Positions 30,861 through 41,644 of a stretch of DNA of 64,000 bases are shown one piece after another; position 1 is the stretch's first letter, and each line of letters opens with the position of its first letter. The notes under the pieces were generated by a model. The model ran no database searches and was not told the origin of the DNA. It was given only the letters and a program-made list of their open reading frames with translations. The stretch is from Heterodera schachtii. Lineage: Eukaryota; Nematoda; Chromadorea; Rhabditida; Heteroderidae. The DNA lies in the NCBI GenBank assembly GCA_023374025.1, contig SIJG01000004.1, positions 248,001-312,000 on the forward strand, read 5' to 3'. The position numbers and the translations under genes are program-made.

Positions 30861-31823
30861 ATGAAAGAACGAACACCAAAAAAGAAGCAAATTGACGTTG
30901 AAGATGATAGTCGTTTTATGGATTTGGCGAAAGCCCCAATGTTCAGAGAGATGCGGAGGAAGGAGCACAAAGTTCAAATCGATGACAAAAACGAAGTTAT
31001 CTTATTAAGACCGTTTACAAGATTCAAAATTTATTTTAGGAACCGTTTAGTTTTCTTGCTTCAATTGGTCGGATTTATCCTAGTGATCAAGAGGTGATTA
31101 TTTTCCCGTGATTTTCGGGGTCTCAAATGGTATTTTTCGGGCAATACCAGTTCGCGGAACCTGAATTTGATTCGGGATTCTGGATTGGCCGATATGAATA
31201 TAGGGCTCAAATTGCACTAAACCCACAACATTTGGATTTACACCATTGCCATTTTAGGGAACCAACTTTTCTACTAGTCAGTATGAAATGGCGGATGTTG
31301 GTGTTGGAAATCAGCAAAGCATTTGTTTTTTTGTTCATGCTGATACTTCCGATATTCGTTCGTGTATGTCTTCGTTTCGGCGACACCAAATGGAGGAGTC
31401 TTTGCGGAAGGAATGGGGGAAAAAGCGACTGCCAATTATTAAGGTCCAATACATATACATATCTTGGCGCTAATAATATATATTTTCTTTCCAAAAACCC
31501 TAAAAATGTTTCAAAAAGGTAATTTAAGTAAACTATTTTCATACTAAAAATTCCTAAATCCTGAATTTTTGACTTTTGGTTTTAATTTGTGTCTGGGTTT
31601 AGCAATTAGTCGAAATGGACTGAAATTCCTGATCAGCTACCCCGGTCTCTGGAAATTGTTTTGATTTGAAAATTTTATTTTAAATATTAAGACAAATTTT
31701 TTGCGAATCAAAGGATGTCCTCTTTTGTTTTTTCTAATTTACCTATTCATTTTTAAGTTTTATAAAAAAGAAAGGAAGTCTGCACTCCGATATTTAAAGA
31801 AACGGGCACAAGAAAAGCGATAA
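30861..31823 (+). CDS. Chimera: ESF1 N-terminus fused to gene X copy 2
   Basis: Exon A (30861-30995) encodes 45 residues nearly identical to ESF1 exon 1 (DSRFMDLAKAPMFREMRRKE, KVQIDDKNE). The match stops abruptly after KVQIDD. Exon B (31040-31093, EPFSFLASIGRIYPSDQE) matches gene X exon 2. Exon C (31258-31443) gives FFVHADTSDIRSCMSSFRRH and EESLRKEWGKKRLPIIK. Exon D (31758-31823) gives FYKKERKSALRYLKKRAQEK-stop. All junctions keep frame with GT-AG borders. A possible extra exon lies at 31139-31256. It is either a working chimeric gene or a decaying duplicate with intact frame. Confidence 0.6.
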
Positions 31824-32010
31824 TTATTGGATCGATTTATTGGTAGTTCCGTGTGCACGTTTTCATGCCAAGGAGGTTTAAGAAGCCACGACTAAATTTT
31901 ATAAATCTGGTGTCATAAAATGTATTTTAAAATTTGTTGTTTTACGCTAAATATTTTAATCTGAAATCTTTTGCGCCTTTTTTACAATCGATCTTTAGTC
32001 TGTTACTAAA

Positions 32011-34140
32011 ATGAAACGCAAAATGAAGGAACGAATACCAAAAAAGAAGCAAATGGATGTTGAAACTGATAGTCGTTTTATGGATTTGGCGAAAAACCCA
32101 ATGTTCCGCGAGATGCGCAAGAAGGAGCACAAAGTTCAAATCGATGATCGTTTCAAGAATATGCTGGTTGACAAAGATTTTCGAGAGGACGCTTTCCAAT
32201 TGATGGACAGACGCGGAAGGCCTACGACCAAAAAGAGCAGAGATGCGCATTTGTCACACATTTACGAGTTATGTCACGATGAGAAGTTTGTATAACTTGT
32301 CATAAAATAATTATTTTATGAATTCCCCTCATTTTAAGGAAGGCGCCGCCGTCTGTAAGTGGAGAAATCCAATTTAAGAGGTCATCGAGTTGTGAAACAA
32401 CTGACAGTGAGTCGGACATCGAGTGCGATCCAAATGTTCTCCCGGAAGACAAAGTGCAGCAAATTCAATTCGATTTGGCTCGAGGACAGGGGAACATCTC
32501 TTCATCAAGTGACGACGAATCATCGGATGAAATGTTTGACCGAAAAACGGAAGAAAACAAAGAGGGGGAGGAGGAAGACAATTGGGGAGAATTGGACAAG
32601 GAAGTGCGACGTGTGGAATGGGCATCTTCTAAGCTGGCAATTTGCAATTTGGACTGGGGCAATGTGCGGGCTGCGGATTTAATGCTGGTTGGCACAACAA
32701 ATGTTGATTTAATAACAAAGAAATTGCACTATTTTTACAAATATATTGGTTTCAGTTATTCAACTCACTAAAACCAAACGAAGGGAAAATTCACTCGGTT
32801 TCTGTTTATTTGTCGGACTTTGGAGCGGAAAGCACAGAGAGAGAGAAACGAGACGGACCGATGTTGAAAGTGAAGCGATCCAACAGAAAAGGAAATGAGA
32901 GGGAGGAAGAGGACAAATTGGAAGAGTAAGCATCGAATTGCATCATAATTCATTACAAAGAGCAAATAGGCAAACGAAAAAAGCAATCCGTGCGCATGAG
33001 TTAGACAAATTGCGTTATTATTACGCCGTTTGTGTGTGTGACTCTGTCGACACGGCGACTGCCATATACGAAGCTTGTGATGGCGTGGAAGTAAGTGATT
33101 ATTTTATTTGCAATCGTTTCAAAATATGAATTTATCTCCCTTAAGTACGAATCCAGTGGGCTGAGGTTCGACATTCGATTTATCCCCGAAGGAATGGAAT
33201 TTGAGGTGGGATGAATATACTGTGAATAATTTTAAATACCCTTTAGACTGAACGAATTCGGGAACAAATTTTGTCGGATCAGTTCAGCGCTGATTGGTAC
33301 CGGCCACGAAAAGTTGGAATGCACACACTCACCGCAAGTAACCCAAAAATGAGTTGGGAGACGGACGACCCGGAGAGGAGAAGAGCACTCAAGCGAGCAT
33401 TCGAGGAGGAGGCCAAATTGGAGGAGTTTAAGTACCGTTGCTAAATAGTACGATCTATTCCGAAATGTTTGGGTGTTAAGCGCTTTCATTGGCTCCGACA
33501 GCGAAGAGGAGGAAAAAGACGAAGAGAATCAGCGGAATGCAAAACGCGATATGTTATTGGCCGCTGCGCGGGAAGGCCTTTTGGGAAATTTGAAGGCACA
33601 GCAAAGCAAAGATGGAGAGAAGGAAGACGAACAGAATGAAAAAGTGGAGAAAGAAAAGGCGGATGAGAAAGAGAGGGCAGGGAACGAAAGCGACGGCGAA
33701 GACAGAGAAATTACAGACGAAGACAGCGAGGAGGAGGCGGTGGACATACAGAGACCGAAACGCAAGACCAAGTTCCAGCTGTATTTGGAGCGGAAGAAGC
33801 AGCTGAAGCAGGAACGGAAACAGGAAGAGGCGAAGCAACGGAAACGGCGGAGAGGGGACGAGGTGGGGAAAAGGGGAAGAACGAGAAATTTGCAGAAATG
33901 GCTAATGCATTTGCACTTGAAACCAATCTCATTTAGCTAACCCCACCTGACAATGAAAAAGCACCGTCGGCCGACGCCGCCCAAGTGCAAAGCGATGAGC
34001 GATTTTCTGCCTTTTTCGTGGACAGTGCTTTTGCCATTGATCGGACTTCTTCGCATTATAAAGGCGGAAATTTGGCGGACAGACAAGCGAAGGAAAGGCA
34101 AAAGCGACGTCAGCATAAAAACAATACAGACGCAGATTAG
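32011..34140 (+). CDS. ESF1 pre-rRNA-processing protein
   Basis: Nucleolar protein required for 18S rRNA maturation. Exons: 32011-32289, 32343-32687, 32756-32925, 32970-33090, 33146-33205, 33247-33431, 33481 onward, last from 33937. Family marks: DSRFMDLAKNPMFREMRKKE with KVQIDDRFKNML, MDRRGRPTTKKS, acidic SESDIECDPNVLP, WASSKLAICNLDWGNVRAAD, LFNSLKPNEGKIHSV, LDKLRYYYAVCVCDSVDTA, IYEACDGVEYESSGLRFDIR, and the C-terminal RFSAFFVDSAFAIDRTSSHY. Around 33860-33890 the Lys/Arg-rich exon and the following EKFAEMANAFALE stretch are in different frames; either a missed splice or a small indel. TOM70 starts 154 bp downstream on the same strand. Confidence 0.92.
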
Positions 34141-34293
34141 ACCTCTGTTAACAGATTTGTCATCATAATTTTCATTGATTTAAATAAATACACAGAATTT
34201 TTGGACTGGTGTGATTTTTTGTCGAGATTAATTCAATTTATTTCTTAATTTATTGACAATCCGTTTTGTTTTGTTAATGACTAATTCTAAGTG

Positions 34294-37200
34294 ATGAGTG
34301 CTAATTCTATTCCTCAGTCTCGCGGGTGGTCGCTCAATAGCCGAACATTGGCGATTGCCTCTGCCTTGGGTTTAGGCAGTGTGCTTATTTATTGGGTGTG
34401 TTTTTTTCTAATTTCTGTTCTCATTTCACAATTTTAGTTTTACCGTTGTCGGAACCGAAACGATTGTGAGCAGAAATCGGTGTCCATTCTCGAAAAGGCT
34501 GAAAAGAAGAAAGCCCAGGGTGTTGAAGCATATCGGCGCAAAGACTTTAAGGAGGCAATTCGTTTGTTTGGCGATGCCATCGACGAACTACGAAAAGTCA
34601 GCAAGGAATCTAGCGAACAATTAGATGAAGCGAAAATTGGAGAACTCATGTCTTTGTGCGAGAACAACAATGGTAGGTTAAAAGGCTTGATGGATTAAAT
34701 TTTTACATTTTTTGGGCACTGCTAATCGGTAATACTGGAGAATTTGGGCTCCACCAAAAAATATTTTTCTGTTACAAAAAGACCAAAATGGAGGTTTTCT
34801 TTCCTATAATCACTAATATGATAGCTGTTTGTGAGCTGATTTTCAAGAGCAAACACTATTTATTAACCAAAAACGATTTTTGTGGAGCTCAGATTCTCCA
34901 GCATTACCGCCTAATCGAATTAAATTTCTTAATTGAATCGTTTGAGTTCCTTAACCTATGCCGTTTAGCTGCCTGCTACGACGAGTTGGTTGGTTGACTT
35001 GCACTTTTAAATGGAATAAAACCGACGATCATTAATTCTCCGCATAGGGAAACACTGAAAGATGTTTGGACCATTGCAATTTGGCACTTCAAATTAAACC
35101 GAACTACGAAAAAGCGATGAGACGGCGCGCGAGAACGCACTTCAAATTGGGACACAATGATAAAGCAATGAATGGTCAGTGGGAATTGGGCGACTTTTGT
35201 TTGCATTTCCAATGAAACTTCCAATTAATTGGAATTTCAGACTATCTTGATTTGACCTTCATGGAAAATGTAAGCAAAGAAAGTCGGAACACTTACCATG
35301 TTGAGCTTGACCGTGTCGCTGAGGCCACCATCAGCCCATTGCTCAATGAAATCTTTCAGGTAACGGACAGAGTTTCCACTTTTAAAACATTCTTCTGTCT
35401 TTTAAGGATAAGATTGGGAAACCCATGAAAATTCCACAAATGATGGTCTGTGAATGGATGATTAGTACTGTGACCAACGACCCATTGTTGGCGAGAATGA
35501 ACAAATTGACGAACGACTTAAATGATGATAAAACTCGATGGATTAGTGCTTTGGACGATGCTTTGTTGGCGCTCAAACGAGGAGAATACGAGTGAGTTTT
35601 TGTAAGCATTTGCATTCAAAAACAACTCCTTTCACTTTTCACAGTGAAATTGCTTCTTTGGCTGTTGCAATTATCAATGACGAAACTCATGAAATTGTGG
35701 ACCGAATATTGGCAGTGCTTTTGGCGGCGCGTTTCTTGTTTTATCAAACGCTGAAAGAACCAGCGATGAAAACGATGCAACAATTTGAGCATTTTTGGGA
35801 CAAACTTGGTGAACTCAATTTAAAAATTTTTTTTATTTATTTCTTCATCTTGCAGACGAAGCGCAGAAATTGGCCCACAAGGATATCCATGTTGCACACA
35901 TCACTTTACAGGTCCGTATCCACTTTGATTTTTTGTTGTTTATCAGGGTTTATGCATTTAGTTTTTTAGGTGACTTTGACTGATTTAGTCGAGAACGAAT
36001 CGTTGAGCAATGAGGAGAATTACAAAATTGATGAGACAGCTAAACAACGCTGCCACCAATTGGTTGAGGAGGGACTTCGAATAAACCCTAAAAATGTCGA
36101 TCCATTGGTAAATTTGAAAAACCTAATCTCTTTAAATAACTTTCCGCATATTTTCGGTTACTTTTGGTGTTCAACTTATTCATTTTGATCAACATGAACA
36201 TTCCTTAGTCATTTTTCAACGTGCTAAAAAACTCGATCAGAAGAATCCATTCATTCGGTGTGTTTTGCTTTTCATTTGGTGTCTCCTACAAAAATTGGGG
36301 CCTCTCTCGCAAAAGGACGGGAGCAAAGTCTATTAACATGTTTTCATTTATTCCTTTTTGAAAATTTCTTAAAGGAAAGTAACAAGAAAAAATTTTTTAG
36401 TTTTTGTCAAAAAAATTTTATCCAAAAATCACTGGAAATTTTTTCAAAATTTCTTTAATTCTCGGTGGGGAAACGATATGGCGATATGGTTGGATGGGGG
36501 ACGAACTGCTCCCCCCCCCCCCTTTTTATATGGAAAAATTAGGAATGGAATTTTTTGATTAAGTATATTGCCTTTTATAGTTATTACGAAATCAATGCCA
36601 GCCTTTCAATTGCCATTCGTCAGCAAACTTTTCTTGACATTCAAAATCAGATGTTTATGCTCCAACAAATTTTGACGGATTCGGAAAATGTTCCGGTTTT
36701 TGCGTTTATATTTCTCTCTAAGGTATTTTTTTTATATATTTACAAATTGTAAGAATATTTAAGTTCGCGATGCTTTTGCACAACAATCAAATAGTGCTCG
36801 AAGCGTGCAAAAAAACGCTTGAGAAGATGCCCAATTGCGCCTACGCCATTTATCTCTTGGGGTAATTTCCTAAGAATTGACATTTTATTTAAAATTTATT
36901 CATACACAGCCAGTTAACATAAAGGGTAGGGAAATGAAAAAAAAATTTTCTTTGTCCATCGCGAGTCGGCTTTACCCCCTCCCCAAGCCGAAAGCCTGGG
37001 ACCGTCCCTGTCCCCTCCCCTCGATTTCTCAAGAAAATCCTTTAAAATTCGTTTACTTTTATTATTTTTTTAGCCTCGTGGATATGTCAGAACGCTTGGA
37101 TTTATCACAAGTCGTGCAGAGTATGGAAAATGCAATGCGAAAAGCAATTGAGGCGGACCCGAATTATTGGGAGCCGTACAGAATAATGGGCAAAATATGC

Positions 37201-37600
37201 GGAGAAAAGTAAAATACATTAACACTTTTCGTATATTGGTGCATTGTAAAATGATCCATGGACATAGAACCCATAGAGATAAGGGATTCACAACAAATTT
37301 TTCTCATAATTAATTTGAGTAAATGTGGGCACGAATGCATTTTTTTGCACAGTTTTTTTTAATTTAAATTATTTTTATGGGTCTTTTGTTTTTATGGGTC
37401 CGTTGAAAGACACCCGATGTTACCTTTTTTTCATCAGGAAAAAGTTTGCGCAAGCCTCCGATTTTTTCTCCACTGCGCTTTCTTTGGCTCGAAAGCGTGA
37501 TGAGATGATGGTGCTGTTGAAGGAACAGTTGATGATCAACACTTTTGCGAAGAGGGACGAACGGAGCGAATATTTCCCTCGAGACATGGCGATGAAATGA
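34294..37600 (+). CDS. TOM70 mitochondrial import receptor
   Basis: Outer-membrane TPR receptor that takes preproteins from Hsp70/Hsp90. Starts MSANSIPQSRG at 34294. An N-terminal anchor (LAIASALGLGSVLIYWVFY) spans exons 1-2, followed by TPRs: KKAQGVEAYRRKDFKEAIRL; a 20-nt micro-exon at 34969-34988 (AACYDEL); ERCLDHCNLALQIKPNYEKA; a linker with YLDLTFMENVSKESRN; then ETAKQRCHQLVEEGLRINPK, FQRAKKLDQKNPFIRYYEIN, CKKTLEKMPNCAYAIYLLG, AIEADPNYWEPYRIMG and FAQASDFFSTALSLA. Ends at 37600. The exon after 36107 is only partly placed (FGVQLIHFDQHEHSLVIFQR near 36160-36258). Introns near 36.3-36.55 and 36.9-37.07 kb hold repeat-like, C-rich DNA. Possible middle gene of an ESF1-TOM70-PIS operon. Confidence 0.92.
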
Positions 37601-37965
37601 ACCAAATTTTAAAGAGACTTCGCGACAGTTCAGATTTTTTGACCATCACAAAAGCTCGTTGTTTTTTATTTTATTTATGACTTATATGCTCACAAATTAT
37701 GCAGGAAAATCGGTTGTTGGTCTTTGGTTGACCATTAATCGAAATGCCTAATAATGGTTATTAGCTTAATAAAGATTTCGATAACCTCGCTACTAAAAAA
37801 TTAATGAGACCGGTTTTTTCATATTGAGACCAATCATATTTCTTTAATTTATATTTCTAATATTCGCACCGCACAAGTTTACATTGCTTCAAAATATCTT
37901 ATTCATTGTTTACTCATAAATAAGGTTTTCGAAACTCTAAGGTTAATTGGCACAAAACAACGGTA

Positions 37966-39349
37966 ATGGCTGAAAGGTGAGTTCTTTCTTTGGGTCATTG
38001 GAATTGTTTTGCATTTGTTTTAGCGTCGGAATCAAACGCTGTGAGCCTTTGGGTTTGCGTGAGGGTTCTGTCGGCAATGAGACAGTGCGTCCTCCGCCCT
38101 ATGACTTTGTGCCCGTCAGCGGTGGTTGTCCTCCACCCTTCCGTCTGAGTGATGAGAATGTTTTTTTGTTCTACCCAAATCTGCTCGGTTATGTGCGTAT
38201 TTTGCTCGCTTTTGGCGCTCTTTTTGCGATGTCTTCCGAGGAAAAGCCATGGAGCGCCGCACTGCTATACTTCGCTAGTGCACTTTTAGATGCTTTTGAC
38301 GGATATTTGGCCCGGAAATTTAACCAAAGTGAGAAAAGAGACGGTACCATTAGAGGGCGCGAGTCATTTGTACGTCCCAATGGATTAACCATTCATAATT
38401 CTTTATTTTTAAAAATAACTGCTTATTTTCGAAATTTAGACAACACAACTAAAAAGCTTGATGTGATGACAAATGCTTTCAAATAACAAAAAATAAAATC
38501 TTTCGGTAAGATCTCACATATAAAAATGTGAAGGCTGACACACAACCCACACACCATCCCATTCTTTAGGGACCAGTTAATAATGCAAAAGTTGGTGGTC
38601 TTATTCGGTCATCCTTTTTTTTTCGGTTCTCGCTTCGGTGCTATGTTGGACCAACTCACTGATCGCCTCACTTTTCTTGGTGTTCTGATGACCCTTTGCC
38701 ATTACTACCCAACAAAAATGCTCTTCTTTCAATTTGTTGCTTTTTTGTTCGTTTTTACGATTTTAATATTTTCAATACAATCAGGGTCGTTTCTTTTAGC
38801 ATTACCCTTTTTTAAAGCCGTTTACACATTTGGATATGTTTTTAGGTCTCCAACAAAAAATTTTCTTTGGTGTTAATTATATGACCATGGCTTTTATTGG
38901 CTTATTCGACAATTATTAATTTATTCAATTCAGAGACATCGCCGCACATTGGATGCATCTCCACGCCACTGATCTAACCGGAAAAGAGACGCACAAAGGG
39001 TCGAAGAATCCCATTTTGAACGTTTATTACACATCAAAGTCAGTTGACCGGTAAAGACTACGTTCGTTTGTCATCAATTTCCTTCAGGACATGTTTGTTT
39101 TGGATGTGCTTTGGCAATGAGTTATTCTATGGACTGCTATTTGTCAACCACTTTTGGGCTGGCCCTGGGCTTTTAGGCATTCATTTTGTGCCTCTGTTGG
39201 CCTGCGTTATCTGCCCGGTCGCCATTGCTAAATCAGCGATCAATGTGCTTCATTTAGTGACGGCCAGTCAAACTGTGGCTGAACACGATCGAGAAAAACG
39301 CGGCTATTTGTTGCAACAGTCGGCAGAGGAGGAAAAGAAAGACATCTAA
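37966..39349 (+). CDS. Phosphatidylinositol synthase (CDP-DAG-inositol 3-phosphatidyltransferase)
   Basis: ER enzyme joining CDP-diacylglycerol and myo-inositol to make PI. Starts MAE|SVGIKRCEPLG (37966-37976, then 38024-38328). The Pro-rich N-terminus precedes VFLFYPNLLGYVRILLAFGA. The CDP-alcohol phosphotransferase motif is split by an intron: DAFDGYLARKFNQ then SRFGAMLDQLTDRLT, and reads DG-x2-AR-x8-G-x3-D-x3-D only if the second exon starts at about 38626. Later exons: DIAAHWMHLHATDLTGKETH, NPILNVYYTSK and TCLFWMCFGNELFYGLLFVN. The end is a charged tail (AEHDREKRGYLL...EEEKKDI). The intron at 38329-38625 lacks a normal AG at that boundary (see findings). Exons between 38750 and 38940 are not fully resolved. 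Confidence 0.92.
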
Positions 39350-39642
39350 AGTATTGCCACGCAAAAGAGCTGTTACCATTCCTTTTTTGACTTATTCCCT
39401 ATGTTACATCAATCTTATTGATCTCCTAGTCTGTTAGCATCTGTTCTCCACTTTACCCATTTATAATATTTGTCAATTATATAGAACTTACAAATAGTCA
39501 ATTATATATTTTTTCATCCGAAACAAATAAAATTGGCCATATGAAATTACGGTCATCGGATAAAGAATACAATCCATTGGATTACTAGGGGCGGCTGGAA
39601 ACACGCGGTGCACACAGTCAGAGGATTCTTTCGTTGTCGTCT

Positions 39643-41275
39643 TCAATCACTCTTTTTGTTACCACTGTGCAAAGCCTGGTAATTTAGAAAGGTCATCCAA
39701 AAAAAATGAATGTGAATGCACTTCCCGCCCCCCTTCTCCTTCACGGTTTCCCCCTCCCCCATTCGTCCGTACCTCCGCGGTCCGTAACTGTTGCGACACG
39801 CGTTCGTATTCCTCCTGCAAATTCTCCGCCTGCGCTTTCATTGCGTCTCTGTCCGTCTCCGCTTTCTTCAACTTCGCTCCCATTTCCTTCACTTCGTTTC
39901 GCAATTTTTTCGCTTCTTCGCCGGACAGACTGTTCACATCGCCCTCCTAAACCATTCGAAATTCCCGTCATTATTCGTCCAACATTTTGTTCCGTATTTT
40001 ACTTTTCCGAGCAGAGTTTGCGCCGCTTTGCCCGCCCCTTCCGCTTGTTTCATCGCCGCCTCAGCAGCCAATTCGAGGTGGGCACAACGGGCGAGCAAAG
40101 TGACGATGCGACTGATAATCCTGAGAATGAAAGTTTATTCGTGGTCAATTAAAAATGCCGATGCAAACAATGCCATAAGAAGAGAAAAACCGCTCAGGTA
40201 AAGGTTTCGCTGAGCTCTGAAAATAAAACATTTGCTGTCGTGCCAAAGTGACAATGAATCAGTCACCTGAAGAGACGCATGTGAACGACGGCGTCCGCCT
40301 CGGCCACTCGTCCCACCGCCTCTCTAGTCGTGTCCACGTGGCTGTACTTACGCACCTCACGGGTGGCATCTAAAATATGTAAAAAAATAAGTCGTAAAAG
40401 GAAGCAAAAAAAAAGGGAATATAGTAGTTCAGTTTGTCCACCCTTTTTTTGAAAATTTTTTTTTATGTTTTCAAAAGTCATGAAAACAGGTTTCCAGTGG
40501 TTTTCGGGGTCGCTGATCAAGAATCCGGCATCCCTTTCGACCAATTCCGGACCCGAATTCGAACAAAAGTTCGAAAATTCAAATTTTCGAATTTCGCATT
40601 TTTGGTCTAAACATGACTTAAATGATCTTTTATTGCAATATTTATGTTTTGGGAATGTTTCAGTGTATTTAAACAAAACTTGAACCAAAAACGTCAAAAC
40701 CAAAAATTTGAATTTTCCACTTTTGTTCGGATTCGGTTCCGGGATTCAGGATTTGGTCGAAAGGGATGCTGGATTCGTGATCAGCGACCCCGAAAACCCC
40801 TGGAAACCTGTTTTCATGAATTTTGAAAACATAAAAAATTTCGAAAAAAGGGGGGGAGGGAAAAACTGAACTATTACCAAAAAAAGAAGGGCTCAAGTAC
40901 AGTTTATGCGTTCAATGACTTGTGCGTCCAATATCTGTTGATTAAAACAATCCTTTGTAATTTGATGTAAAAAATTGATTTGGACGTACAAAAGTCGATT
41001 GGATGCATAAACTGTACTTGAGCCAAAAGGAGTAAACTTACCAACGAACAAAAGAATCAGCACAAAAATGAAAGCGTAGGCGTAAACATTGGAAAACTGT
41101 TTGAGTTTGTGCACAATGCGACTGTTGAACACTTTTTTCCACCTAAACTTACACTGGTTTTGCATTTTGGACATTTGTAATACATTGTCGGGCGAACCCA
41201 TGGCAAAAGAAGCACAATAATTGTGGCTATTTCTGCGTAAAGAATGAACGCAACCACCGACCATTGGAGAGTCAT
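39643..41275 (-). CDS. BAP31 (BCAP31)-like ER membrane protein
   Basis: ER cargo-sorting/quality-control protein with three N-terminal membrane segments and a cytosolic coiled coil. Exons: 41184-41275 (MTLQWSVVAFILYAEIATII), 41042-41142 (WKKVFNSRIVHKLKQFSNVY), 40267-40369 (DATREVRKYSHVDTTREAVG), 40169-40216 (AQRNLYLSGFSLLM), 40003-40120, 39773-39946 (coiled coil, EMGAKLKKAETDRDAMKAQA), 39643-39675 (ALHSGNKKSD-stop). The C-terminal KKSD fits the KKxx di-lysine COPI retrieval signal, as human BAP31 ends KKEE. Intron 2 (40370-41041) carries two MITEs. Divergent from ARP1, with 369 bp between starts. Confidence 0.95.
40425..40873. mobile_element. MITE with long inverted arms in BAP31 intron 2
   Basis: About 450 bp. 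Ends TAGTTCAGTTT / AAACTGAACTA. The arms are extended inverted repeats including GAAAACAGGTTTCCAG, GGGGTCGCTGATCA and CCCTTTCGACCAA on the left and their reverse complements on the right. No coding capacity. No clear target duplication beyond A/T-rich flanks. Related fragments occur at about 18.5 and 31.6 kb. Confidence 0.75.
40890..41024. mobile_element. Short 135-bp MITE in BAP31 intron 2
   Basis: Near-perfect inverted ends GGCTCAAGTACAGTTTATGC on both sides; the similarity extends to about 45 bp per arm. It lies only 16 bp from the previous element. No ORF. Confidence 0.8.
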
Positions 41276-41644
41276 TTTCTTCCTTTTTGTCAAATGCGGA
41301 GCAACGACAATTCAATTAAGTTTTAGTTAGATTCAAAAAATCTTTAGGAAAGTTTGCTTAAAGGTAAATACACAGAAATAAATGATGTAAAGAGACGTAT
41401 GCGTTTTGTCAACAGGGAACGAATTATTTGGTCGATTTTTGATGTTTTTTTAAGAAAGGGAAGGTGAACAAAAAGTGAGAAGGCGGAAGAGAAAATATTT
41501 TTTTGAATTTAGGAATTTTTTGGCATTTTGTGAATGGCTTTCTCAGTTTTTATTTTTGAACTTTTTCAGTTGTTTTCAACTTTTTTCTTCTTTTTTCTGC
41601 TTGACTTCTCTCATTTTGCTTTAATTTTCCGCTCAAATAAACAA

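Larger units (their letters stand above)
29983..32289 (+). repeat. Local duplication of the gene X-ESF1 5' junction
   Basis: Order along the DNA: gene X copy 1, ESF1 exon-1 fragment, gene X exons 2-4 copy 2, intact ESF1. The two ESF1 N-termini (30861-30983 and 32026-32148) align with few base differences, and the gene X exons align at protein level. The breakpoint in copy 1 falls just after the codons for KVQIDD. Confidence 0.75.

Noticed and set aside
39706..40201. Overlapping plus-strand ORFs
   Set aside because: Antisense shadows of BAP31 coiled-coil exons.
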